64,000 bases of DNA, from positions 28,113-92,112 of the forward strand of contig JAFDVS010000048.1 in assembly GCA_018268935.1 (NCBI GenBank). Direction: 5' to 3'. Both the position numbers and the translations under genes were made by a program. This stretch comes from Acidobacteriota bacterium (GTDB lineage Bacteria; Acidobacteriota; Terriglobia; Bryobacterales; Bryobacteraceae). The notes below the pieces were generated by a model, which had not been told where the DNA came from, searched no databases, and worked only from the letters and a program-made list of their open reading frames with translations. This document shows positions 25,131-33,312 of this stretch, in pieces. Numbering within the stretch: position 1 is the stretch's first letter; each line of letters opens with the position of its first letter.

Positions 25131-27341
25131 TTACATGGGGTTATCCGCAGTGAGGCGAACGAGTTGGAGGTCGCTCGAAAGTTCGCTCAAGGTGAGGATG
25201 GCGCGGCCGGGAACGATGGAGAGCCCGATGTTGCGGGTGTTGCGTTCGGAGTAAGAGACGGGGGTGAGGGCGGCGTTGCGGAAGGAGTGTATCAACTCGG
25301 GGCCGTGCTGCGGCTTATGAGTTGGGGTGAGGGGCTGACGCCAGAGATCGCGCGAGCCGTTGCGATTGGAGAGGAAGTAGAGGGATGTGCTGTCGGGGCT
25401 CCAGGCGGGCTCGCAATTGAAGCCGGAGGAGGTGACGGGGATCCATTCGTTTTCGGGGATGGGGGCGATACCGCGGAAGGGGGCGATGAAGATCTGGCGC
25501 CCGTCGACGCCTTTGTCGAGTTCGAAGGCGAGCCAGTGGGAATCGGGAGAGATGCGGGCGGCGAGGACTCCGTGATGGGGGTGGGTGAGGATGTCTTGTT
25601 TGGAGTGGGAGCGGGTATCGAGGATGGCGATGCGGGGAATGCGGCTGCCGGTTTCGTAGGCGACGAATGTGGATTGGGGTGAGACGGAGGTGGGGGTGCC
25701 GCAGTCTTCGCAGGCGACTTCGAGGGCGCCGGTGGCGGTGTGGATGGAGTGGATGGCCTGGCGCTGGGGCGGGGGGCCGGCGAGGGTTCGGAAGTAGACT
25801 TTTGAGCTGTCGGGGGCGGCGCGTGGGGAGGTGAGGTTGGGGAATTGGTAAAGCAGGGATTCGACTCCGGAGACGGTGTCTTTGCGCCAAAGCTGGGTGA
25901 TGGCGGGAGCGGTGGTGGTGTAAAAAACGAAACGGCCGTTGGAGGAGGTGGTGGCGGAGAACTGGTCGGACGGGTCGTTGGTGAGGCGGCGGGGCGTGCC
26001 GGAATCGAGCGCGATTTCCCAGATATCGAGGTTGGTGGCGAGAGTGGCGAAGGCGAGTTGATTGCCGCTGATGGCGGGGTTGTCGGCGGAAAGGGCGGGG
26101 TCGTGGAGGGCGATGGGCTCACCGGCGGGTTGGTAGGTGGTGGAGAGCGGGAGGTTGTAGACGGCGGAGCGACCGTTGTGGAGGCCGGAGAAGATGAGGC
26201 TTCCGGGGAGGAGGCGGAAGGAAGTAGCCGGGAAGATGCGCGTGTGGAGGGAGATGCCGCGTTGGGCGAGGAAAGGGAGAATGCCGGTTTTGTGATGGGG
26301 CTGAGTGGGGGCGCCGGTGGAGACGATCCAGAGATCGTGCTCCATGTTGGGGACGTTGGTGCGGAGGGTGCCGCAGAGTAGGATGCGGCCGCCGGGGGTC
26401 CACTGGGGGGTGTGGGCGTCGTCGAAATCTGGGGCGATGGGGATGGGCTCACGGTCGTGGCGACCGGGTGTGATGCCGCTTTTGAAGACTTTGCTGAATG
26501 CGCCGGGTTTGCCTTCCTGCCAGTAGAGGATGAACTGGCTGTCGGGGGAAAAGCGCGGGGAGCGGGCATCGGCGACGACCAGGAGCTCTTCGCCTCCGGC
26601 GGCGGGTTGCTGGTAGATGGCTCCGCCGAGGCGGGCGGAACGGTAGGCGATCCAGCGGCCGTCGGGGCTGATGTCGAGATCGAATGCATCGGAGTCAGGC
26701 GGGGTGAGGGAGACGGCTGCGGCGCCGTCCCATTGTTGACGCCAGATGCGGAAGGGGCCTTGGCCACGGTTGGAGGCGAAGTAGATTTCTTTGCCGTTTG
26801 GGGCGAGGGCGGGGAAGAAGAGGACTTCCTGCGGGAGGGAGAGACGGCGGATGGTGGGGTGTTCGATGGCGAGGCCGATGTGCGCGTTGCCGACGGAGCG
26901 GAAGAGGGAGATGGCGATGAGGGCTACGAGCGCGATTGCCGGGAGGATGAGATAGAGGTTGGGGCGGCGTGGGGGTGTTGGCGGGGGATGAGGCCGGCGG
27001 TATTCGAAGATGGGGAGGTAGGCTCCGGGGGAGAGGGTGATGAGGATGGTGTCGGCTTCGGTGGCCGTTTCGTAGTAGGCGGCGAGGCGGTTGCGGAGGC
27101 GGTTGACTTCGACGCGGACGAGGGAGTCGATGCGAGGATCGAAGGATTTGTCGCGGCCGAAGACGTCGATGGCGATGGGGTATTCCTTGAGTTGATCGAG
27201 GCGGTTGTCGAGGGCGGATTGAACGAGGTAGGAGAGGAGTTGGGAGGAGCGGTGGGCGCGGGCGAAGGAGGGGGCGGCGAGGATGCGCGCGAGTTGGGCT
27301 TGGATTTCGGCGGGCGGGAAATCCTGGCCGGGTTGGGGCAT
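25131..27341 (-). CDS. Winged-helix-like domain, membrane helix and TolB-type propeller protein
   Basis: 736 residues. The N-terminal 110 residues (QLLSYLVQSALDNRLDQLKE, YPIAIDVFGRDKSFDPRIDS, LVRVEVNRLRNRLAAYYET, SPGAYLPIFEYRRP) match a helix-turn-helix-like module common at the start of acidobacterial propeller and adenylate-cyclase-like proteins. One transmembrane helix follows (LYLILPAIALVALIAISLF). The rest is a PD40/TolB-like propeller (LDISPDGRWIAYRSARLGGA, RFSPDSQFILYWQEG, PAWSPDSTSLYFLSNRNGSR). It may be a membrane-bound sensor/regulator with an exported propeller. The role is inferred from architecture. Confidence 0.75.
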   Translation of the reverse strand: MPQPGQDFPPAEIQAQLARILAAPSFARAHRSSQLLSYLVQSALDNRLDQLKEYPIAIDVFGRDKSFDPRIDSLVRVEVNRLRNRLAAYYETATEADTILITLSPGAYLPIFEYRRPHPPPTPPRRPNLYLILPAIALVALIAISLFRSVGNAHIGLAIEHPTIRRLSLPQEVLFFPALAPNGKEIYFASNRGQGPFRIWRQQWDGAAAVSLTPPDSDAFDLDISPDGRWIAYRSARLGGAIYQQPAAGGEELLVVADARSPRFSPDSQFILYWQEGKPGAFSKVFKSGITPGRHDREPIPIAPDFDDAHTPQWTPGGRILLCGTLRTNVPNMEHDLWIVSTGAPTQPHHKTGILPFLAQRGISLHTRIFPATSFRLLPGSLIFSGLHNGRSAVYNLPLSTTYQPAGEPIALHDPALSADNPAISGNQLAFATLATNLDIWEIALDSGTPRRLTNDPSDQFSATTSSNGRFVFYTTTAPAITQLWRKDTVSGVESLLYQFPNLTSPRAAPDSSKVYFRTLAGPPPQRQAIHSIHTATGALEVACEDCGTPTSVSPQSTFVAYETGSRIPRIAILDTRSHSKQDILTHPHHGVLAARISPDSHWLAFELDKGVDGRQIFIAPFRGIAPIPENEWIPVTSSGFNCEPAWSPDSTSLYFLSNRNGSRDLWRQPLTPTHKPQHGPELIHSFRNAALTPVSYSERNTRNIGLSIVPGRAILTLSELSSDLQLVRLTADNPM

Positions 27342-27414
27342 GGGGATTTTTCGATTATATGCCTATGGGGCTGGGGAAATTAATAGATGCAGGACAGGGT
27401 CGGAAAAGGCAATG

Positions 27415-27452
27415 CACCGATTCGGGCCGATGCCGACCGATATCCACCGATG
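27415..27452. repeat. Decamer-periodic CCGAT repeat
   Basis: Four CCGAT cores at 10-nt intervals (CACCGATTCG, GGCCGATGCC, GACCGATATC, CACCGATG). It is the most diverged of the three decamer arrays in the window and is again intergenic (27342-27510). Confidence 0.45.
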
Positions 27453-27510
27453 TCTCAAGGAGGATTCAGCAGGCTATCCACGAAAGTTGTGGCTGCCCGG
27501 CGGTGTTGCA

Positions 27511-29121
27511 TCAAGGTTGGCGCGAGCGAATACTGATGACTTCCTTTAAGGTGCGGTGGAAGAGATGGCCGGAGGCAAAGCTGGGGGTGTTGAGGGTCCA
27601 GGTGTCGCCGGAGGGGCCGAGGTCGTTGATGGCGAGGATGGCGGTTTGATCGAGGACGGGGGCTTTCGCATTGACTACGTAGGTGATGCCGGGCATGGTG
27701 GTGAAGTAGAGGTTGTCGTTGATGGCGATGGGGCTGCCCCAGAAGGCGGGGATTTCCCAGCCGTCGGTGCGGGAACGGGCTTCGGAGGCGACGTCGTGGC
27801 CGGCGGAGTTGACGGTGCTGGTGGCGACTGCGAGGCCGTAGATTGGTTTTTCTGGTTCGCCGGGCTTGCGGACGATGGTGACGGGCACTTCGAGGTATTC
27901 CACTTTTCCTGATTCGATGTGGATGCGGGCCATGCAGTGGGAAGGGCCGGCGCGGCCGGCGGGTGGGAGGCGATTGCGGCGGTGAGCGGTGGTGGTGAGG
28001 AAGTAATGATAGCCGGAGTGGACGATGTTGGCGTGCCAGGCGGGCATGACTCGGATGACCTCGTTGGGAGCCATTTTGTTGCGGGGGGAGAGGTCTTTCA
28101 CTTCGCGGAGGTTGACTTGTTTGTGGGTGATGTAGGTTTGTTTGGCGGGGTCCCACTGGCGGTAATCGACGTTGCGGATGAGGGATTGTTCTTTGAGAAG
28201 GGCGCCGGTGTTGGCGTCGAGGACGAGGTGCGATTCTTCGGGATTGAGGCGGAACCAGTAGGCGTAACGGGCGTCCCAGTGGAGGGTGTAGAGGGCTTGC
28301 CAGGTGGGGCCGCCGGTGCTGCCGTCGCCGGCGATGAAACGCCAGAGGGATTTGCCAGGGTTGGCGGGCGCGAGGCTGAGGAGGGAGAGGCCGACGGGGC
28401 GCTCGGGGACGTCGTGCCAGCCGCCGCGGCCGGTGAGGATGGCGGGGTCGCCGTTGGCGCGTTTGCCGTAGACGGAGGTGGCGTAGGCGGTGGTGCCGTC
28501 TTCGGCGATCCAGAGGGTTTTTCCGGTGCGTTTGTCGATGGCGCGGAGGTAGTTCCAGCCTTGCTTTTCGGGCGGGTTGTTGTCGAGGGGTTCGACGTTG
28601 AGGATGGCGTCGCCGGCGAGGATGGGCTCGTGCTGCTTGTTGAAAGGGAAGGGCGGGCCCCAGGGGGTGTATTTGCGGGTCCAGATGGGTTTGCCGTGGA
28701 AATCGAAGGCTGCCATGGCGCCGCTGGCGTTGAAGAAGAAGACGTATGTGCCGTCGGTGATGGGGGTGGGGGTGGTGGAGTCACTGTAGGCGTACATCAT
28801 TGGGCTGGGGACGGCGCCTTCGAGGGTGACGGACCAGAGGAGTTTGCCGGTGCGTGCGTTGAGGCAGTGACCTTGGATGGTGGCGCTGAATTTGGAATCG
28901 CCGGGGGGGAAGGTGGTGAGGAAGAGACGGTCGCCCCAGACGGCGATGCCGGATTGGCCGCCGTTGGGGAGCGGGGTGCGCCAGGCGATGTTTTTGTTGA
29001 GGGCGACGCTCCAGTGGGTGGGGGCGTTGGGGGGTTGGATGCGCCAGGTGAGGTTGGGTCCGGCGGCTTGGGGCCAGTTCTGGGCCTGGAGGGTCAGGGT
29101 GAGGAGGAGAGGGATCAGCAT
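27511..29121 (-). CDS. Secreted PQQ-like beta-propeller protein
   Basis: 536 residues with a short leader (MLIPLLLTLTLQAQ). Multiple PQQ-like blade motifs: NARTGKLLWSVTLEGAVPSP, AAFDFHGKPIWTRKY, RAIDKRTGKTLWIAEDGTTA and LDANTGALLKEQSLI. The propeller resembles BamB and quinoprotein dehydrogenases, but no dehydrogenase residues or cytochrome motif (CxxCH) are seen. It is likely a periplasmic structural or binding protein. The start is divergent from the second VapBC pair, with a perfect 16-bp palindrome at 29179-29194 between them. Confidence 0.75.
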   Translation of the reverse strand: MLIPLLLTLTLQAQNWPQAAGPNLTWRIQPPNAPTHWSVALNKNIAWRTPLPNGGQSGIAVWGDRLFLTTFPPGDSKFSATIQGHCLNARTGKLLWSVTLEGAVPSPMMYAYSDSTTPTPITDGTYVFFFNASGAMAAFDFHGKPIWTRKYTPWGPPFPFNKQHEPILAGDAILNVEPLDNNPPEKQGWNYLRAIDKRTGKTLWIAEDGTTAYATSVYGKRANGDPAILTGRGGWHDVPERPVGLSLLSLAPANPGKSLWRFIAGDGSTGGPTWQALYTLHWDARYAYWFRLNPEESHLVLDANTGALLKEQSLIRNVDYRQWDPAKQTYITHKQVNLREVKDLSPRNKMAPNEVIRVMPAWHANIVHSGYHYFLTTTAHRRNRLPPAGRAGPSHCMARIHIESGKVEYLEVPVTIVRKPGEPEKPIYGLAVATSTVNSAGHDVASEARSRTDGWEIPAFWGSPIAINDNLYFTTMPGITYVVNAKAPVLDQTAILAINDLGPSGDTWTLNTPSFASGHLFHRTLKEVISIRSRQP

Positions 29122-29178
29122 GAGTTCGGCTTAGCGATGGATGGGGATGAAGCGGATCTCCATACCGCTATCAGTCTA

Positions 29179-29194
29179 TTCACAAATTTGTGAA
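29179..29194. promoter_or_regulatory. Perfect 16-bp palindrome between divergent genes
   Basis: TTCACAAATTTGTGAA is fully symmetric. It lies 54 bp upstream of the antitoxin ATG at 29249 and 57 bp upstream of the propeller gene start at 29121. It is a candidate operator for either promoter; AT-rich symmetry stands out in this GC-rich DNA. Confidence 0.6.
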
Positions 29195-29248
29195 ATTGCT
29201 AATGGCGGCCGGGCCTGGGAGCGGGAGTGGGTGTGATACTGTGGAGAA

Positions 29249-29479
29249 ATGCGCAATATCACAGTAAGTGTCGATGATGAGACTTACCGGCGAGCCCGGG
29301 TGGCGGCGGCGGCGTTGGATACTTCTGTGTCGGCACTGGTGAAAGCCTACTTGCAGCAACTGGCCACGGTGGAGACGGAGAGCGAACGGCTGAAGCGGCA
29401 GGAGCGGGAGATTCGGGAAAAGATTTCGAACTTCACGGCTCGCACGCGGTTGAGCCGCGATGAGGTTCATGAGCGGTGA
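29249..29479 (+). CDS. Ribbon-helix-helix antitoxin of a VapBC pair
   Basis: 76 residues. The N-terminal pattern NITVSVDDETYRRARVAAAA followed by LDTSVSALVKAYLQQL is a ribbon-helix-helix DNA-binding domain (CopG/VapB type). The charged tail (RLKRQEREIREKISNFTART) would bind the toxin. GGAG precedes the ATG by 4 nt, and TGATACT upstream may be the -10. It overlaps the toxin start by 4 bp (GTGA). Confidence 0.88.
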   Translation: MRNITVSVDDETYRRARVAAAALDTSVSALVKAYLQQLATVETESERLKRQEREIREKISNFTARTRLSRDEVHER

Positions 29480-29886
29480 GTCAGTTTCTTGATACGAACG
29501 TGTTGCTCTACTCCATCAGTGGAGATCCGCGAGAGTCGGGGAAGCGAGAGCGGGCGATCGCGTTGTTGGAGGATGACTCGAGTGCGATTTCAGTTCAGGT
29601 TCTGCAGGAGTTTTACGTGCAGGCGACGCGGGCCAGCCGAGATGATGCGATCCCGCATGAACTGGCTGCGGGTTTGATGGAAGCGTGGACGCGGTTACGG
29701 GTGCAGGAGATCAATTTGGAGGTGTTGATGGGGGCACTGCGGATCCGGAGGGAGTATGGGTACTCGTATTGGGATAGCGCCATCCTGTCCGCGGCGGTTG
29801 CGCTTGGCTGTGAGCGGGTGTGGACGGAAGACATGGCGCATGGCCAGGTGGTGGAAGGTGTGACTGTTTTGAACCCTTTTCTTTAA
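29476..29886 (+). CDS. PIN-domain toxin (VapC family)
   Basis: 136 residues from a GTG start overlapping the antitoxin stop. PIN acidic residues are SQFLDTNVLLYSI (Asp6), VLQEFYVQATR (Glu), YSYWDSAILSAAVALGCERV (Asp) and WTEDMAHGQ (Asp). It differs enough from VapC at 10173-10562 to be a separate lineage. A likely sequence-specific endoribonuclease; target unknown. The tRNA-Lys gene begins almost immediately downstream on the other strand. Confidence 0.9.
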   Translation: MSQFLDTNVLLYSISGDPRESGKRERAIALLEDDSSAISVQVLQEFYVQATRASRDDAIPHELAAGLMEAWTRLRVQEINLEVLMGALRIRREYGYSYWDSAILSAAVALGCERVWTEDMAHGQVVEGVTVLNPFL

Positions 29887-29887
29887 A

Positions 29888-29963
29888 TGGTGAGCCGGGC
29901 GGGACTCGAACCCGCGACCCTTTGATTAAAAGTCAAATGCTCTACCAACTGAGCTACCGGCCC
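29888..29963 (-). tRNA. tRNA-Lys (anticodon UUU)
   Basis: A complete cloverleaf on the minus strand: acceptor GGGCCGG pairs with CCGGCTC, the D arm includes TAGCTCAGTTGGTAGAGC, the anticodon stem-loop TTTGACTTTTAATCAAA presents TTT, and the T arm contains GGGTTCGAGTCCC. The discriminator is A and a 3' CCA is encoded. TATGAT at 29993-29998 (minus) may be the -10. Confidence 0.97.
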
Positions 29964-29971
29964 TCTGGGAA

Positions 29972-30529
29972 TTACACCTGGGGGGAATTTCTATCATAGC
30001 ATGAGCTTGACCAAGGGTATTGTGCGGGCTCCGTGGCCAGGCCGGCTTTCACTGGGTTTTGCTCGATGTAGATGCGGATCTTGTTGAACTCCCGGCCGTT
30101 TCGGATGTGGTGATCATAGGTTTCTTCTTGCCAGAATGGCTGGCCGGTGCGGTTTAGGATTTCGTTCGCTCGTTTGGCTGTGATGCCTTTTAGGGATTGG
30201 GTTAGCTTGGGGAGCGGGACTTTGGGCGTGATGAGGAGATGGACGTGGTTTGACATGATTACGTAGGCGTGGAGTTTGTAGTGATTGAGGCGGTAGCCGT
30301 TGTAGTGGATGGCTTCTACGATCATGTTGGCTATGTGTGGGTTTTTGAGATGGTGGGGGCCGGTTTGGGAGTGATCGAGGATGTTGTCTATTGCGGCAAA
30401 GGCATTGCCTGAGGTTAGGGTTTCTTTGGATGAAAGATGCGCGGGGAGAGTGCCGTGGAGTCGCCAGGTTAGGAAGATGGGATGGCCGATTTCGTGGATG
30501 TGCGGGAGATGACGGCGGGATTTGGGCAT
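29972..30529 (-). CDS. REP-associated tyrosine transposase (RAYT)
   Basis: 185 residues from ATG 30529 (MPKSRRHLPHIHEIGHPIFL). The Y1/HUH nuclease features are YVIMSNHVHLLITPKVPLPK (HxH metal site) and the catalytic Tyr in FNKIRIYIEQNPVKAGLA. RAYTs are single-copy relatives of IS200/IS605 transposases that process REP hairpins. A hairpin with a GTAG head lies just upstream at 30547-30564, as is common for these genes. There are no IS ends, so it is a domesticated type rather than an IS. It sits between tRNA-Lys and an unknown membrane protein. Confidence 0.88.
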   Translation of the reverse strand: MPKSRRHLPHIHEIGHPIFLTWRLHGTLPAHLSSKETLTSGNAFAAIDNILDHSQTGPHHLKNPHIANMIVEAIHYNGYRLNHYKLHAYVIMSNHVHLLITPKVPLPKLTQSLKGITAKRANEILNRTGQPFWQEETYDHHIRNGREFNKIRIYIEQNPVKAGLATEPAQYPWSSSCYDRNSPQV

Positions 30530-30546
30530 TTTTTGTTGAGAGGGAT

Positions 30547-30564
30547 GCGGGCCGGGGGGCCCGC
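30547..30564 (-). repeat. REP-like hairpin with GTAG head by the RAYT gene
   Basis: GCGGGCC-GGGG-GGCCCGC is a perfect 7-bp hairpin. Read on the minus strand it is preceded by GTAGTG, matching the GTAG tetranucleotide that typically heads RAYT-associated REPs. It is 18 bp upstream of the RAYT start. Confidence 0.65.
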
Positions 30565-30576
30565 CACTACTATGTC

Positions 30577-30598
30577 GCGCCACCTCAGGCGGTGGCGC
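30577..30598. terminator. 8-bp hairpin at the end of the upstream gene
   Basis: GCGCCACC at 30577-30584 pairs perfectly with GGTGGCGC at 30591-30598 across a 6-nt loop. It overlaps the stop codon of the minus-strand gene at 30585-31940 and could act as its terminator or as a second REP-type hairpin. Confidence 0.5.
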
Positions 30599-31940
30599 TC
30601 ATCGCCTTCGTTACTGGCTTTGTGGGGACCGCTTGCAGGACGAATGGCTCTCGGAAGCCGGCTAGGACTGGCGATAGTTGCTCCAGGGAGTCGCGGAGTC
30701 CCGCTATCGTGTCTATGAATTCACGGTCACGGCGGGAGTCCAGGGCTGCTCTCAGCGCTTGGAATTCGCCCCGGAGTTCGTTTAATGAGTTGTCTAGGGA
30801 CAGGACTTGGGGTTCGGATTTGGCGGCGGGCACCGTTTTCATGACGATGGGCAGCCATTGGGAACAGACTTCGCGGCGCAGGTCGCCGCGGAGGCGGGCT
30901 CCGCGTATCAGGAGCATGGATGACATTAGCGCAAGTAACGCGGAGCCGCCTAGACCGCAGATCGAGAGGCGGGCCAGTTCCATGCGGGCAGCCATGGCGG
31001 ATTGAAAATTCCACATGGCGAGGACGCTGCCAGAAGCGACGGCGAAGACGGTGCCGGCGAGGAGAGCGATCTCCAGGGCGTCGGCACGGAGCGTGTCGCG
31101 GTCGGCGGCGTCATGCTGGTCGGCAAGGAGGCAAGCCGCGGCGTGATCCTGGGTTCGGGCGATCGAGAGGACACGCCGCAGCAGGGGGCTTGCATGGGAG
31201 GCCGGAGTGTTGAGCTTGTCGAGGAATTCGTGGACGGGTTTTGCCGCGAGGAGTTTGCGGGCTTCGGCGAATGTGTCGGGGCCGGAGATGGATTCCTCGG
31301 CCCAGAGGCGCCAGCGGATGGCGATCCCCTGGATGGCTCCGGCAGTGAAGAAGAGCAGGCAGAGGGAGATGCCGAGGCCAAGCCAGGGGAAGGCGGCGCC
31401 GGCCGCGGCGAAGGCAATCAGGAATGCAATCGCGCGGCGGCCGGTGCTGGACCAACGGAGAGCGAGCGGGACGCGGTCAGGGAGGCGGGGTTGGGAGAGG
31501 CGCGGCGGAGTGGCGGCCTTGGGGGCGCGAACGGGGTCAGGGGTTTGGAGATTGGCCTGGCCTTGGGCGCGTTGGAAGGCTTCCTGCAGCCAGCGGGAGG
31601 GGCAATCGGCGATGTCGCCGGTGGAGGTGACGCGGGCGGCCATGGCGAGCACTTCTTCCTGGAGGGCGAAGTCGTCGAGGAAGCGCTGTGAGCCGGGGAG
31701 CAGGCCGCGGGCGGTGGAGGCGGCGAAGGTTTGACGGACGCGGGCGAGGAGCGTGGGGCTGTCGCACTCGACAGCGATGCAATAGGGGCGGTTACGGCCG
31801 TCGCCTACTTCACCGTGGTAGAGCGTACACCCGGCCAGTTCGCGTGGCGGCAGTTGCGTGAACAAAATACGAAACGCGGTGTAGCCGTAAAAGCCAGACC
31901 CGAGTTTTTGAGCATCGAAGAGGATCCCGATTTGGGGCAT
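30585..31940 (-). CDS. Uncharacterised membrane protein
   Basis: 451 residues. I do not recognise a named family. The N-terminal 150 residues are soluble (IGILFDAQKLGSGFYGYTAF, GCTLYHGEVGDGRNRPYCIA). Hydrophobic segments follow: AIAFLIAFAAAGAAFPWLGL with ISLCLLFFTAGAIQGIAI, then ALEIALLAGTVFAVASGSVL and ICGLGGSALLALMSSMLLI. The last pair is arranged as in MotA/TolQ/ExbB-like channels (a long loop before two adjacent helices), but this is only a resemblance. The C-terminus (LNELRGEFQALRAALDSRRD) looks like a coiled coil. No partner gene of an Exb/Mot type is adjacent. Confidence 0.55.
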   Translation of the reverse strand: MPQIGILFDAQKLGSGFYGYTAFRILFTQLPPRELAGCTLYHGEVGDGRNRPYCIAVECDSPTLLARVRQTFAASTARGLLPGSQRFLDDFALQEEVLAMAARVTSTGDIADCPSRWLQEAFQRAQGQANLQTPDPVRAPKAATPPRLSQPRLPDRVPLALRWSSTGRRAIAFLIAFAAAGAAFPWLGLGISLCLLFFTAGAIQGIAIRWRLWAEESISGPDTFAEARKLLAAKPVHEFLDKLNTPASHASPLLRRVLSIARTQDHAAACLLADQHDAADRDTLRADALEIALLAGTVFAVASGSVLAMWNFQSAMAARMELARLSICGLGGSALLALMSSMLLIRGARLRGDLRREVCSQWLPIVMKTVPAAKSEPQVLSLDNSLNELRGEFQALRAALDSRRDREFIDTIAGLRDSLEQLSPVLAGFREPFVLQAVPTKPVTKAMSATA

Positions 31941-32028
31941 CCACCACCTCCCGGATATCCAATTAGTGGCGCGAGGGGAAACGAATTCTCAGCCCACAAA
32001 TGCGGGGTGCGATATCATGGTCGGTTCT

Positions 32029-33255
32029 ATGACCACAGTGGATCATCTCGAATGCAGCCAGACGGGCGAGCGGTACGAAGCGGGGCAACTGCACAATCTG
32101 TCGAAGGCGGGTTTTCCGCTGCTGGTGCGGTATGACCTGGAGAAGGCGCGGCAGGGGTGGAGCCGGGACTGGATCGCCAATGGGCCGACATCGATGTGGC
32201 GGTATGCGCCGGTGTTGCCGGTAACGAAGCCGACGTCGATTGTGAGTCTGGGGGAAGGGATGACTCCGTTGCTGCGGACGCAGCGGCTGGGGGAGAAGAT
32301 CGGGGCGGGGAACCTGTGGGTGAAGGACGATGGGGTGAATCCGACGGGGTCGTTTAAGGCTCGCGGGTTGTCGTGCGCGGTGTCGATGGCGAAGGAGTTA
32401 GGGGTGACGAAGCTGGCGATTCCGTCGGCGGGGAATGCGGCGAGCGCGCTGGCGGCGTATGCGGCGGCTGCGGGGATGGAAGCGCATATCTATATGCCGC
32501 AGGATGTTCCGCAAGCCAATTTCATCGAGTGCAAGAGCTTTGGGGCGCATGTCACTCTGGTGGATGGACTTATCAGTGATTGTGCGAAGATTGTGGCGGC
32601 TAAGGCTCCGGTGGAGGGGTGGTTTGATGTTTCGACGTTGAAGGAGCCGTACCGGATTGAGGGGAAGAAGACGATGGGGTACGAGATTGCGGAGCAGATG
32701 CACTGGAATCTGCCGGATGCGATTCTGTATCCGACGGGGGGTGGGGTGGGGATTATCGGGATGTGGAAGGCGTTTGATGAGATGGAAGCGCTGGGGTGGA
32801 TTGGGGCGCGGAGGCCGAAGATGATCGCAGTGCAGGTGGAAGGGTGCATGCCGATTGTGCGGGCGTACGAGAAGGGCGCGGAGCGGAGCGAGTTTTTCGA
32901 AAATGCGTCGACGGTGGCGAGCGGGTTGCGGGTGCCGAAGCCATTGGGGGATTTTCTGATTCTGCAGGCGGTGCGGAAGAGTGGGGGGACGGCGCTGGCG
33001 GTGAGTGACGAAGAGGCGCTGGACGCGGGGGTGGAATTGGCGGCTTCGGAAGGGATCTTTGCGGCTCCGGAGGGGGCGGCTTGCGTGGCGGCGGTGCCGA
33101 AGCTGATTGCGAGCGGGGTACTAACGCCAGACGCCCGCATTGTGATTTACAATACGGGCGCCGGTTTGAAGTATCTGGAAGCTTACTCCACCCGTTTTCC
33201 GCGGTTAGCGGGCGGGGAGAGTGACAAGCTTGGTGGGCTGATCACGCCACGGTGA
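32029..33255 (+). CDS. thrC: Threonine synthase
   Basis: 408 residues from ATG 32029 (MTTVDHLECSQTGERYEAGQ). It is a fold-type II PLP enzyme: LGEGMTPLLRT binds substrate, NPTGSFKARGLSCAVSMAKE carries the PLP Lys (about 110), and AGNAASALAAYAAAAG and YPTGGGVGIIGMWKAF bind phosphate. Threonine synthase converts O-phosphohomoserine to threonine in the cytosol. The N-terminal CxxTG with LHNLSKAG is typical of the thrC group with a short rubredoxin-like segment. No other thr genes are near. The last bases run into a REP-like element at 33280. Confidence 0.9.
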   Translation: MTTVDHLECSQTGERYEAGQLHNLSKAGFPLLVRYDLEKARQGWSRDWIANGPTSMWRYAPVLPVTKPTSIVSLGEGMTPLLRTQRLGEKIGAGNLWVKDDGVNPTGSFKARGLSCAVSMAKELGVTKLAIPSAGNAASALAAYAAAAGMEAHIYMPQDVPQANFIECKSFGAHVTLVDGLISDCAKIVAAKAPVEGWFDVSTLKEPYRIEGKKTMGYEIAEQMHWNLPDAILYPTGGGVGIIGMWKAFDEMEALGWIGARRPKMIAVQVEGCMPIVRAYEKGAERSEFFENASTVASGLRVPKPLGDFLILQAVRKSGGTALAVSDEEALDAGVELAASEGIFAAPEGAACVAAVPKLIASGVLTPDARIVIYNTGAGLKYLEAYSTRFPRLAGGESDKLGGLITPR

Positions 33256-33279
33256 CCGCGGAGGCGACCGCCAAGGCGC

Positions 33280-33302
33280 CCGCTTGCTTACGCGCGCGGC
33301 TC
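33280..33302. repeat. 23-bp REP-like element, copy 2
   Basis: Same sequence as copies at 22388-22410 and 57681-57703 except T for G at the tenth base. It lies between the convergent thrC and RRM genes. On the minus strand it is preceded by GTAGTTCT. Confidence 0.7.
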
Positions 33303-33312
33303 AGAACTACGG

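Noticed and set aside
25131..27341. Possible adenylate cyclase assignment from the N-terminal module
   Set aside because: No cyclase catalytic domain is present; the C-terminal part is a TolB-like propeller.
30585..31940. MotA/ExbB channel annotation
   Set aside because: Only helix layout is similar; the conserved proton-channel residues and a partner gene were not seen.
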